Below are positions 9,948 through 19,943 of a stretch of 64,000 bases of DNA, piece after piece. The DNA lies in assembly GCA_020747015.1 (NCBI GenBank), contig JAGTJM010000062.1, positions 62,001 through 126,000 on the forward strand. The letters are read 5' to 3'. Every line of letters starts with the position of its first letter. Within the stretch, counting starts at the first letter, position 1. The notes beneath the pieces were generated by a model. It was not told the DNA's origin. It saw only the letters and a list, made by a program, of their open reading frames with translations, and ran no database searches. The stretch is from Pyrenochaeta sp. MPI-SDFR-AT-0127. Its lineage: Eukaryota > Ascomycota > Dothideomycetes > Pleosporales > Cucurbitariaceae. The translations under genes and the position numbers were made by a program.

Positions 9948-11669
9948 TCAAAGCTTATACACTTTTCCATACTGCTCCTTCTGACTTGTTGCAGGTTTCC
10001 ATTCGAAATGGTGCTTTCCCTCCATCGGCTTCTTGACCTGCTGATCTGTATCGCCGCGCTTATCGAACATATGGCTCCCAAAGTAATCGAGCTCTGCCTT
10101 GTAGAAGGCCGTGGGTAGATCTGTCCCACTTATAATCTTGAAGTACTCCAATGTCGCGCTAATAGCTGGTACGACTTGATCAGACTCCACTACTTTGCTG
10201 ACCACCCGGCGGAGGGCTGAGAAGCAATTTCGCACATCTTCAGCAACGTGGGATGAGAAGTTGAGATTCGATTGCTCAGATGATGGTCTTGACTTTAGAA
10301 CTGGTGCTAGTATCTCGTCGGATATATAGTCAGCCTGTATGATACATCCCGCGCGCCAAATCTGCCAGACTTGAGAGTAGTCAATGCTCCATGAATGTTG
10401 TTGATCTGCTCGAGCAATAATGTTGAAGCCTTGAATGTAGCTTGCCAAACAAGCTGCATATGTAGCTTTCCGCAGATCTTCGAGGAAAGCGTTCTTATCT
10501 TTAATAGCTAACTGACTTGGAGGAAAGCCACCATTGATGACCTTGTGTGCCTTCTCTCGGTCACCACGGAAGGCGGATGCAAGACGCAAAGCGTGAGCAA
10601 CATTAAGGGTGAAGGCTGGAACGTGCAGCTCAATGGCCTCAGTATTGGACCAAACACCTGTACCTTCTTCACCAGTCACATCTTGCACCACCTTGTCTAA
10701 CACTTCGGAGAGCACTAGTGGGTGCTGAATTGAGGATGTTTCAGGCCTGGCATCGAATTCGTGGCTGGAATAATGCTTGTGCGAGAGACCGGCACCAATG
10801 GAAATAAGGAATGTACCTCTCTATAGTGGTTCGATTAGTAATGCTGCCATTGAATATATCTCTGGGTTTTTGGGCGTATTCCATTGGGAGAGGACGTCAC
10901 CAATCTCCTCATACTCCATGCCCATCTTTCGCATGATGCCCCAGGATTCACAAATAGCACTCATCATGCCATGCTCAATGCCGTTATGGATCATTTTGAC
11001 ATAGTGCCCAGATCCGCCTTTTCCAATAATACCAACGCAAGGCTTCTCGTCCTTGTCTTTCGCCGCAATCTTCTCCAGCAATGGCAGAATTCTCTTCAAT
11101 CGCAGGTTGATCGCCTCCAGGGCACATTGACGGTCCCGCTCTTGCAGCCTGGTAGCCTCCACTCACTCCACAACCAATGTAACATATTCCAGTGACTTTG
11201 GCCTTCTCCTGTTGGCGCTCAGTGTTGGCGAAATGCGCGTTGCCACAGTCAAGAACGATATCGTTGCGAGTTAGGTGTGGCTCTAAACCTTCAAGCACCT
11301 TGTCTCCAATTTTGCCGTGCGGAAGAGAAAAGACGAGCAGGCGTGGCGTTGAAAGTTACTTGCAAAGGGAATCGTAGTCTGTAATGGTATAAGCAACGAC
11401 ATCCACGTAGCCCACTGCTGCGATCATGTCGTTAACCTACCCTTGTGCTTCTTGACCCTGTCATTGTAGCCAGCCTTCTCAGCTTTCCCAATCACCGTAT
11501 CCATTACTTCTTCAGAAGGGTCTGACAGCTGAACGTGAACACCATCTTCTGCAAAAAGCAGTGCCATTCCACCACCCATGCTTCCACACCCAATCATGGC
11601 AATCTTTGCAGATTAGGTACATACTACCTGCGATTGTGCGAGGGAACATACTGAGGTGAATTCAGGCAT
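9948..11669 (-). pseudogene. 6-phosphogluconate dehydrogenase paralogue, disrupted
   Basis: The family layout is readable along the whole length: exon 1 MPEFTS, intron, NAD(P)-binding AMIGCGSMGGGMAL, intron, KKHK/DYDSLC, VFSLPHGKIG, IVLDCGNAHFANTERQ, YIGCGVSGGYQAARAGPS, PCVGIIGKGGSGHYVKMIHNGIEHG, then the all-helical 6PGDH C-domain (VLDKVVQDVTGEEGTGVWSN to the end at 9948). Three lesions break it: an in-frame TAA at 11358-11356 just after DYDSLCK; a one-base frame change between about 11140 and 11090, after the PGGDQPAI segment; and an in-frame TAG at 10823-10821 that sits where an intron acceptor would be (branch-like TACTAAT at 10840-10834) but with no GT donor. Probably a recent pseudogene of a second, non-housekeeping 6PGDH. 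Confidence 0.8.
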
Positions 11670-12245
11670 AATGTCAAGGAGCGGTGTTCTCTTGCAAATG
11701 TCGGCGTGAGCGAATTGATATCAAGAGAGAGGAAGCAAGGATAATGATGTAGAGGTACGCGAGGGAAGAGAAGGCAGGAAGAGTAGGGTCAGCGTAGTGA
11801 ACGAGACGATCGAGGAATTGAAGCATGGCGAATGATAATTTTCCAATGTTTAATCTTAGATTTACTATGGGTACAGGCGAAGACCTCAGAGTGACGTCGG
11901 CGGGGCGGGAGTGTAACAAGAGCTTTTGGCAGGCCGCGATCCCAAGCCTTTAAATGTTTTCAGCGAGCAAAGGGAGCAGACGTAAAGCGTTGAGAAAGCC
12001 ATGGCAAGCCAACACGGTAGCGTTGGGAGTAGTATGCGCTGTGTGACGTCTAGGGGAATGCTAAGCTCGCAGGTAGTGGAGAACGGAGGCTTGACTGGAG
12101 TTGGGTGAGGCTGCACGCGACCCCAGCCTAGCGCACAGCCACCTCGACGGTAACTTTTTGCGACTTCTCCAGCCATCAGTGATAGAATCACCACTTGCAG
12201 CGATACCCAGCAATCCCGCACCTCTGCCACTACCAACCTCCCACC
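11670..12245. other. Divergent promoter region; possible tiny membrane ORF
   Basis: Between the 6PGDH relic (minus) and Y14 (plus). A minus-strand ATG frame at 11826-11674 encodes about 50 residues with one hydrophobic segment (LAYLYIIILASSLLISI) and a basic tail. It has no homologue I recognise and may be chance. Confidence 0.4.
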
Positions 12246-12820
12246 ATGGCCGACGCGGAAATGGACATTGATCAGCCTGAGCAGCGCGAGTCTGCCTCAA
12301 CCGACCCCAAAGCTAGCGATGCCCGCACCGAGGCTGGCGCAACAGCTGTGCGCTCCATCGAGGGCTGGATCATCATTGTCACAAATGTGCATGAGGAAGC
12401 AACCGAGGAAGACCTGCAGGACATGTTTGGCGAATTCGGGACCATCAAGAACCTGCACATGAATCTGGACCGGAGGACGGGTTATGTCAAGGTATGCACA
12501 TGGCCATCCTGGCGCTGCGGCAGGAGCACGTCTTCGCTGTCAAGTGAAACTGGAAAGCCGACACGTGCATCAGAGCTGATATCGAATAGGGATACGTTCT
12601 CATCGAATACGCGACGCTCGACGAAGCCAAGGCGGCCATCAAGGGCGTAAACAACGAGGAGCTGCTCGAGCAGAAGATCACCGTCGATTTTGCTTTTGTG
12701 CGCCCACCGCCTGCCAGCAAAGGACGGGCGCGCGACCACGACAGGCGTCAGAGCGGGCGTGGCGCAGGAAGGGCAAGGAGCAGGAGCCCAGGCCGCGATG
12801 GCGAGGATATGGAAGACTGA
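12246..12820 (+). CDS. Y14: RNA-binding protein Y14/RBM8A, exon junction complex core
   Basis: Two exons (12246-12491, 12590-12820) with a 98-bp intron give 158 residues. The ATG is in a CCACCATGGC context. An acidic N-tail is followed by one RRM: SIEGWIIIVTNVHEEATEEDL (RNP2 side), FGEFGTIKNLHMNLDRRTGYVK, then across the intron GYVLIEYATLDEAK (RNP1). The C-tail is Arg/Gly/Ser-rich and ends RSRSPGRDGEDMED. This is nearly the whole Y14 pattern: EGWI, HEEATEED and LDRRTGY are highly conserved. Y14 pairs with Mago to clamp eIF4A3 on spliced mRNA upstream of exon junctions, which fits an intron-rich genome. Confidence 0.94.
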
Positions 12821-14599
12821 GCCATGCTGGCTACCACAAACGTTCCTTGGACAGCACTCTTGAGAGCAGTGCTTTGCTCGCCATACGGGTGATTTTTCAG
12901 AATCATTGAAATAAAAGACTACGTTGAAAGGTGGGGGCTGTACGATTCCTGGCAATGGCAGGCTTCTAATGCCATGAATCAAGCTTCCCGGCCTGTCACT
13001 TTCGCGCGGCAGGTCGGGCATTGACACGTTCCTTGTAAGTAAATCTAGGATGTTGTCCTCCAAGAAGCGCAAAATTAATATTGCGGCAGGTCCTTGTATG
13101 CAGAGTTGATGAATGCGATTCGACTGACGTGATGCCGTTGTAAACGACCGTAAATAAAAGTGACCTAGAATACCTCTGATGGTGACCCAGGAACCCAACT
13201 GGCTGTACCGCTGCATATGCGAACGCCATTCAGCCCTGTTAGTGGGGACTAGGGATTATTTAGTGGGTGCCATGAAGCGAGCAATGTATACTGTTAGTCT
13301 TCAAGCACTTCTGGTGACGCATCTAAGTAGTTAGGATTCGTGGGCACCGGTGGTATCTCTGTGCCTCGCTCGTCTTTCCGCAATTACTCTTGCGCTATGG
13401 AACATTCTTTGACATCTCATGCCTCTTCCGCGCGTCGAACAACTTCAGCCTTGCCACCTCTCTTGCTCGTGCATGCTGCAGCTTGGTGCCAGGCTATGCT
13501 TGGGCTGATTTTCAGCTATGCCGCCCAACATCCTGCTCAACAGCCATCAAGTTGGGGCAACACTGATATTGAAAACGGAAGAGGCAGACGAGAAGTCAAA
13601 CTGAACGATCGGCGAATAACATCAACCAAAAGCAACCATTGCTACTTTTCCTCGACAGGATTCTAGGCAGCCTGACTATGGAGCGATACATATACCAGCC
13701 TCGTCAGCCAGGAGCATCGTTTGCTACGAATCCTACCAGGAGCCTATGACAAGGACCTTTATTGCCAGACTCTTGATTGCGAAACACCTCGCGATCATAT
13801 GCAGCAACGCACAAATTACTGCACCCACTTTTACTCGAGGCACGAAGCTTCTATAAGCCCGATTATGCCTAAGTCTGACTTGCACTCACTGGGCTCGTCA
13901 GTGCTGGACATGATGTCTTGGGATGGTTGTTCCTCGAAGAAAGATTCCTTCATCTTGACTTCGTGGTCTTAGTAACAACAAACGACAAATGGGGTCGTGC
14001 AGCTAGTACGGGCTTTAAATATGCCATCGGCGTCGTGACCGCCATGGCATTCCGAGACATTCACTATTCAGGGGCACCACCTTTCGGGACCATATGATCT
14101 TCAATGCAGCTACAATTATCACAATAATTCATTCCTTATTGCAAGATTATGAGTCTGGGCAATATACTGTGGCAGAATAAAAGGGCTCCATTTCCCAGTA
14201 TCATTTGATTTTGCGGATATCATTTTGAGATCATCATGTTTTCTGTAAATGTACAAAAGGTAGAAGTGAACATTGGCACAGAATGCTCCATTCTGAACTC
14301 ATACTGAACAGATGCGGGACCAGTCTGACCTATGAGCATAAATTATATTTCACAGAAACTTTCTTCCGAGGATACTCAAAAATATGTCCTGACAATACAA
14401 TATCCGCTTGAAAACGAGGAAAGAAAAGAAGTCTTTTGATTCATAGTAAACTTTGGTGTGGTATCTAAATCAACGGACATGTATGCGGTTTCAATGCCAG
14501 GGTATAGTGGATCGTTATAAGAGTTGTTTGACTATGTGAATGTCGTTGGGTGGCGGTATCCTTGCCTTTCCATTTTGCGCCGCCACCGCGTTGCCGTAA
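12821..14599. other. Long intergenic stretch, no supported gene
   Basis: About 1.8 kb. Plus frames 13340-13666 and 13721-13972 and antisense frames under Y14 show no conserved motif, no signal peptide and no splice pattern. The 14100-14500 part is AT-rich. Confidence 0.5.
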
Positions 14600-15457
14600 T
14601 CACAGGCTCTCCCTCGCTCCAACCTCCCATAACAGAAACTTGACGTTTTGCTTGTAAAGATCATCATCGTAATAACCTCCACCAATTGCATAGTCGAGTA
14701 ATTGCCGCGCCGGGCAATCATCCTGACGCCTGATGAATTGGCAAAACTCAGTGTAATCTTGCCCGAGTGCAAATCGGACAAAGCAATCATTCATCGTGAA
14801 GGTGCTCGCCTGTGCAATGCTTTCGATATCTTTGAGTGAGGGACTCACAACAAAGGACAAGATTGGTGAGAGGGCGGCGGTGTTGGCCGGGCCATCGATC
14901 GAGGCCAGGTACACGAAGATGACCAAGTTGTCTACTTTGAGCTTGCGGAGCGAGTCTATGAACTGTACTTCTCGATCCTGGCGCATGCGAATGTCGGCCA
15001 ATACGATGATGGTTCTGCCTTGGACACGCGCACGGTCGATATGGTATGATTCCGTATCGTTGGCCTGCGGACCGTGCCGCACCTGTGAGTGCTTCCCCAC
15101 ACTGTATATATCAATCTTGCAGGCCGGCGTCGCAGCGATGGAGACCAAGTGTCGATTTAGGTAAGCGATAAAGTAGTTTCGCAGGCTATGAGTGGCCGTG
15201 GGAACATATTCGGATAGAACGGCAACCGCGAAGTCGTTTGATGGTCCCTGATTGCCTGTCGTGGTGTTGCTAGGTTGCGAGGGTTGTGTGGCCCCAAACC
15301 CAGGGCCATGGATAAACGCCTTAGCGAGGTCCGTGCCATAACGGTACGCTAGTTTGTCATCGCCGAATACATAGCGCTGGTAGTCTTTGATGTTGAATGG
15401 AAAAGCTACATTGTCTCCTCCAGCAATTGTGTGAAGAGAAAACACATCTTGGACCAT
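14600..15457 (-). CDS. Uncharacterised protein, possibly phosphoribosyltransferase-like
   Basis: Single frame of 285 residues from ATG 15457 to TGA 14600. I do not recognise it with certainty. Residues about 150-185 read GRTIIVLADIRMRQDREVQF, a helix, then VDNLVIFVYLAS: a beta-strand, acidic loop, helix and second strand in the order seen around the PRPP loop of type I phosphoribosyltransferases, though the usual acidic pair and TG are not intact. The N-terminal half has FPFNIKDYQRYVFGDD and a Gly/Pro/Ser/Thr linker near residue 60. A CCTAG acceptor-like site lies directly upstream of the ATG (near 15477), so a further 5' exon is possible. No tied neighbours. Confidence 0.6.
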   Translation of the reverse strand: MVQDVFSLHTIAGGDNVAFPFNIKDYQRYVFGDDKLAYRYGTDLAKAFIHGPGFGATQPSQPSNTTTGNQGPSNDFAVAVLSEYVPTATHSLRNYFIAYLNRHLVSIAATPACKIDIYSVGKHSQVRHGPQANDTESYHIDRARVQGRTIIVLADIRMRQDREVQFIDSLRKLKVDNLVIFVYLASIDGPANTAALSPILSFVVSPSLKDIESIAQASTFTMNDCFVRFALGQDYTEFCQFIRRQDDCPARQLLDYAIGGGYYDDDLYKQNVKFLLWEVGARESL

Positions 15458-16266
15458 TGAGCGTTGTGAGGCCGCCTAGGCGTGGAATTGAAATTTGGGT
15501 GCACAAGAATACATGGGCGAGCATTTGAAGGTCCACTGAATGAGGTCTTGGCGGCGACTACTGTGTAGCATTCGACATGCCAAGAAGGGGGCTGTGTAAA
15601 GAGATCTTTGAGCGATATGCCTTGAAATTATGAAGATCCGAGGGGTAAATGCCGCATCACACGTCATGTCCAGGCCAGCCCAAAGTCGGTCCTGACTCAA
15701 GTCGTTGTCTCGTATGTGAAATACCATGCTCGATATTCCATCTTGCCGATCGATTTACATTTCACCGAAGAGCGGCAATCCGGTTCTGGAGGCTGGCCCG
15801 CTTCATTTCTGCATATCCACTGGGCCTTGGTGGTGAATCTTGACGGTGGTTTCGTGCCGCGGAGTTGTCATGACCCAAAGAGCGGTGACTCAGCGCCATC
15901 GAATATTCGGGTCGTTAACAAGAGCTCGCCACCAACCTTGGATACCAGTAACCTGGCAGCTGGCTTCCATCATATGGTGGCTGCCCTGGCAGAAATTGCA
16001 CATCTAGTGGTGTGATCTCATGCTCCGTGAATCACACAAAGGTGAGCCGAAGAAACCGACCAATGTTCTAGTGGGGAGCCGACTATCATCGGCAACAAAG
16101 TTGGACATCTTAATTGTAAGCACAATGAAACCTAGACTGAGAAGAGCGTATCGAAATGGCTATGTGCTGCAGCGGTCATATTGCATGGTTTCAGTAGACA
16201 AGCAAGAGCTTCTAGAGCTTGGCAGTAGCGGTGAAGCTTGACCCGACTGCGTGCTAGTGATCCACT
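15458..16266. other. Intergenic, no gene supported
   Basis: Overlapping short frames on both strands (for example 15476-15727 minus, 15716-16015 plus) show no motif. Part may be an unrecognised 5' exon of the gene ending at 14600. Confidence 0.45.
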
Positions 16267-17346
16267 TCATTTCTGCAAGCGCATCTTGTACCATTCTTCG
16301 ATGGAGACTTGAGTGTCGCTTTTGGTTGAATTCCCGGGCACCATAATGTCCACGATTGGGGCGATATGCGCCGCTTTTGCAGCCTCGAGAAATGTCACGC
16401 GACCCTCGTCGCCGCCGCCGTCTGCCCAGCCCTTTTTCAATTCCCTCTCTAACTCTTTGATAGGGTCTGCAAGAACCTCATAACTGCCGTAAGAGACAAA
16501 GATATCGTCGACTACTTGATGCAAGCCGCCCCACCAAGATGCAGGGTTCAAGCAGGCTTCGGTCCAGGCGTCGCCGGAGATTGGGCCAGGGTCCACCTCT
16601 GGATTCGTGGGATTGGCCTTGTTGAGAAACATAGCGGACCACTTCCGAAGGGCAAGCGGTGACAGCATGTCTAGAGTTTCATTGTGAAAGCTGGGGTAGT
16701 CGGTCCGGAAGCCTGCCCAAGGACTGTACAAGAGCGTCCCGCCGAGCGGCTGCTCCAGCTGAACAGGAGGAACGTCTGGATGAGGATGCAGCAGGTGTGA
16801 AAGCACTGCTAAGGAGAGATTGCCGCCGGCAGAGTCACCAGAGATGAAGATGTCAGATGGAAGCCGGCCAGTTTTGGTGAGCAGATGGGACAATATCGTC
16901 GTGGCTTCCCGTAGCTGCGTAGGGTGGGTTCCTTCGGGCGCCAGCGTATATGCAAGGATCAAAACAGCAACAGATCTGCATCCTTTTGCGTTGTTGAGGT
17001 CTTTGACCAACCTCTCCATGTACTGGAAGTTGCCTTCGTTTGCTGATTGTGTGTAACCGCCGCCATGGAGGTACAGCACAACACTGTCCGCGTCAGGATT
17101 GCCTAACCAGTGCGCAGCGATTTTTCCATCCTCGCTTTCTACTTGGAGCGTCTTTGGTTCGATGTTCCTCTTTCTGCAATGTGTGATGTACCGTACGCTC
17201 GTGCTTGCGTTTAGGTATCGTGACTGTGGTATGGTGATGCGCTCAAGCATGCAACGTACAGCGCCATAGAGCACGTCTTGATAGAGAGCCGTCGAACGAA
17301 CAGTGCGGAAGGGGTAGGCGAGAAGTCTCGAGATAGCAGCAAACAC
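16267..17346 (-). CDS. Alpha/beta hydrolase, hormone-sensitive-lipase type (abhydrolase_3)
   Basis: The conserved domain is one frame of about 359 residues: VVLYLHGGGYTQS (oxyanion HGGG, 94-97), LAYTLAPEGTHPTQ, IFISGDSAGGNLSL (nucleophile Ser172), LLYSPWAGF, then an acid in the VSYGSYEVLADP region and a His in AKAAHIAPIVD. This is the layout of fungal HSL-type carboxylesterases and steryl-acetyl hydrolases. The frame's first codon in this range is GTG, so the start is not settled. A 5' exon beginning at ATG 17456 (MAANPEANFL...) is likely, joined by a short intron ending at the CATAG before 17346; I could not fix its donor. A hydrophobic N-terminal segment suggests membrane association. Confidence 0.82.
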   Translation of the reverse strand: MFAAISRLLAYPFRTVRSTALYQDVLYGAVRCMLERITIPQSRYLNASTSVRYITHCRKRNIEPKTLQVESEDGKIAAHWLGNPDADSVVLYLHGGGYTQSANEGNFQYMERLVKDLNNAKGCRSVAVLILAYTLAPEGTHPTQLREATTILSHLLTKTGRLPSDIFISGDSAGGNLSLAVLSHLLHPHPDVPPVQLEQPLGGTLLYSPWAGFRTDYPSFHNETLDMLSPLALRKWSAMFLNKANPTNPEVDPGPISGDAWTEACLNPASWWGGLHQVVDDIFVSYGSYEVLADPIKELERELKKGWADGGGDEGRVTFLEAAKAAHIAPIVDIMVPGNSTKSDTQVSIEEWYKMRLQK

Positions 17347-17456
17347 TATGCGTTGAGTCAGCTCATTGCCCTTTACAATGGTAGGGTTTCGTAGAGACTC
17401 ATGTGCCCCAGCAACGGCGCGACACTCAAAAAGTTTGCCTCTGGATTTGCCGCCAT

Positions 17457-17901
17457 TTTGCTCAACGTTTCAATCAAAGATCAGAATGAATTACATTTAC
17501 TCTAGTCAACGCACCGCGTTCCTTTTACAATCTGTTAGGCGTACCATTGGGGTCAACGAGACGCCGTTTCGGAGATTGATCTGAGCGGAGCTGACGTTTG
17601 CCAAGAGTTCCGACCCGAAAGGAGCTGCGTTCTCCACAGATGTTGATATGCTGCTCAACTCCTCCACAGCTAACGCGAATTCCTTTTGCCCCTATGCATG
17701 CAGCCTCTATCGAGCTTCGTTACCAGGGCATTGGTTCCTTTCATAGATCGTCATCGACAGTGTAGACCTCAAGTGCTGGCAAATGCTTTTTTGACTAACG
17801 CTATTTCCGGCTAGCAGCAGACATAATCCTCTCTGGGCTCGATGGGCTTGACTGAGAAGAGCATCGGTAACAAGGGGACTCATAAAAATGTAGTGCTTCA
17901 A
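17457..17901. other. Intergenic, no gene seen
   Basis: Between the HSL-type esterase 5' region and the 3' end of the short-chain dehydrogenase. Only short frames without motifs. Confidence 0.5.
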
Positions 17902-18636
17902 TCACCACGGTACCTCGTCTCCCATAAAGTTGAGGTATCTCGCCCTTCCGTTCTCTCGATCTACTACCCCTTCATCATCATGCTTCAACTTCTCCATCAC
18001 AGTCCTAATTCCTTTCGCACTATCTGCAACCTCTACAACTGCATTCTCTCCACCCATGCTAGTTTTCACATGCCCTGGGTCCAGGCAAACTACCCTTGCC
18101 TTTCCTTTTAATGCCAGTGCCTGATGCACAGTCAACATATTCAGTGCGCACTTTGAAATACTGTAACCCGTGATATGTGCGGGAATAGTACCATTGGATA
18201 CAAGCGTGAGGGAGCCAATGCCGGACGTTACGTTGACGATGAGTGCATTGGGCGCAAGAAAAGGTTCGAGTGCGGCGACGACTAGTGCGGGACCAAGAAC
18301 ATTCGTTTTGATATTGTCGTTCAGAGTTTCGGTTGTCACAGACAATCCATGGGTTTCCTTGCCAGCGATTACTGCGGCATTGTTAACCACGACGTCGATT
18401 CTCGCGCTAGGCCCAAGGGTATTGGGTATGGCGGTGCTCAAGGACGCGACGGAAGCTTCAGATGAAACATCACAATGTACGGTGCGTACATTGCTACGCT
18501 CGCGCTGAATGTCGAAAAGTTCCGATGATGTGCGGCGTACGGCGGCTATGATGACGTTTTCTGGGTGGGCGGCAAGTTGCAGGACAAGCTCGAGACCGAT
18601 ACCGCGTGCTGAGCCGGTGACAAAGTAGACTGGCAT
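17902..18636 (-). CDS. Short-chain dehydrogenase/reductase
   Basis: Intronless, 244 residues, ATG at 18636. Classical SDR elements in order: TGSARGIG cofactor loop (7-14), CDVSSEAS acidic turn (55-62), VVNNAAV (NNAA, 85-88), catalytic Ser138 (NVTSGIG), Tyr158 and Lys162 (YSISK), and a PGHVKT loop. The basic RR after the second strand (AAVRR) favours NADPH. The sequence resembles the C-factor/sniffer-like SDR group. It is adjacent to an HSL-type esterase, but nothing ties them together. Substrate cannot be told from the sequence. Confidence 0.9.
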   Translation of the reverse strand: MPVYFVTGSARGIGLELVLQLAAHPENVIIAAVRRTSSELFDIQRERSNVRTVHCDVSSEASVASLSTAIPNTLGPSARIDVVVNNAAVIAGKETHGLSVTTETLNDNIKTNVLGPALVVAALEPFLAPNALIVNVTSGIGSLTLVSNGTIPAHITGYSISKCALNMLTVHQALALKGKARVVCLDPGHVKTSMGGENAVVEVADSAKGIRTVMEKLKHDDEGVVDRENGRARYLNFMGDEVPW

Positions 18637-18758
18637 GGTAGCGATGGATGTGATATTGTGTTTGGTACTATCAAAGACGAATCCCTGGAATGAGAGTCGA
18701 TGACTGGATCGAGTGTATGATGAGATCCTGATGTTTCATTGTACAACCCCCAAATCTC

Positions 18759-19214
18759 TTATACTCCATGATACTTGTATGACTTTTGCGCATATAATGC
18801 TAGTTCGACTTCTATTTCCGCTTCTCGGTCATCATCTGGAGTTAACGCCCGGCGCCAATGACGGAGATATACGATTTTAAAATCGGTGTTGCATTTTATG
18901 TCAGATACCCCAGGAATCTTAGCAAATTCCTGTACAAATGAGCGATGTTCTGCAGTAACATGATTTTCTATTGGCTTATGGCACAAGAGGGCCGTAAGAG
19001 GGCGGAAACATCCTAGAGGAACAGGATAGTGAATATGCATGATGTTATGTTCAGTCTGACAACAAGCAGTCATATTTTGGACGTTTTGTAAGCAACTTCG
19101 TATTTTGCGTTTGAAATCATCTTCTGACTGGCGACAGGGGTGTATTTGCTCATAGACGGAGCGTAGGGAAGTGCTCCGACTTGGCACATTTGACCTCTGA
19201 ACATAGAAGCACAT
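18759..19214 (-). CDS. Small hypothetical protein
   Basis: A 151-residue frame from ATG 19214. No family recognised. Composition looks protein-like (charged LTPDDDREAEIEVELALYAQ near the C-terminus, six Cys residues in the central and N-terminal part), with no signal peptide and no membrane segment. It starts about 580 bp upstream of the SDR gene and shares its strand. It may be a lineage-specific gene or chance; no intron evident. Confidence 0.35.
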   Translation of the reverse strand: MCFYVQRSNVPSRSTSLRSVYEQIHPCRQSEDDFKRKIRSCLQNVQNMTACCQTEHNIMHIHYPVPLGCFRPLTALLCHKPIENHVTAEHRSFVQEFAKIPGVSDIKCNTDFKIVYLRHWRRALTPDDDREAEIEVELALYAQKSYKYHGV

Positions 19215-19943
19215 GATCAAGCGACCTCCACTTTGTCTTCTCCAAACCAGAGTTGTGAATTCGCTCTTAGTGAATTCTCAGCGTATAATCTTTCGGTCAT
19301 TTATTCAACACCTACCCTAAGTAATCACGGTATCGAGATGAGTGCCGGAGGTCAACCTTGCCGTCAAATCATTCATCGAAATCCACTCTCGCAGGTTGTC
19401 AATGGTTTGCTCAGCTGCACCAAAGGTCAAGAGAAAGAAGCAATTCTTAATACTTGAAGGGTTCTAATGATCTATCCGAGACCCCCTATTAGATCTCGGT
19501 GCAAATCTCCCATTTAGGATCTGGATTGAGTATTTGAGATGATTACCTTCTAGTATGTCGTCTCCACTTCGCTAACTTGGTTGAGCGCCGCTGTTTCGTA
19601 GTATCATGATTCAAACACAAGGTATCTAAAGGCTACGGACACTACCTTGCCTTTCAGCGTCCTGATGCACTTGACTGCGCGTATAGCGATCAAAATTGAC
19701 AGGCATGGTAACTATAAGACAAAGTGTACGCCGTATGTAATATTGATGTGAGCGTCTCGGTTGCAATATCGCATCGTCATAGTAGTTGCCGTAGACATAC
19801 AGCAACGTGAGAGCAAACAATGTAGATGTAGGGAGATGAAGGGGGAGATCTGCTGGGCAGCTCAAGGTGGTTTATCAGAGAGATATAATTGATATAGCGA
19901 TTTGACAGGTTATGACGTACCATGGCCAAAAAAAGTCGACAGA
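19215..19943. other. Intergenic, no gene seen
   Basis: Downstream of the malic enzyme and upstream of the small hypothetical gene. Short frames only. Confidence 0.5.

Noticed and set aside
12482..13216. Long antisense frame under Y14.
   Set aside because: Runs through the intron and exon 2 of Y14 on the opposite strand and shows no motif; a shadow of GC-biased coding sequence.
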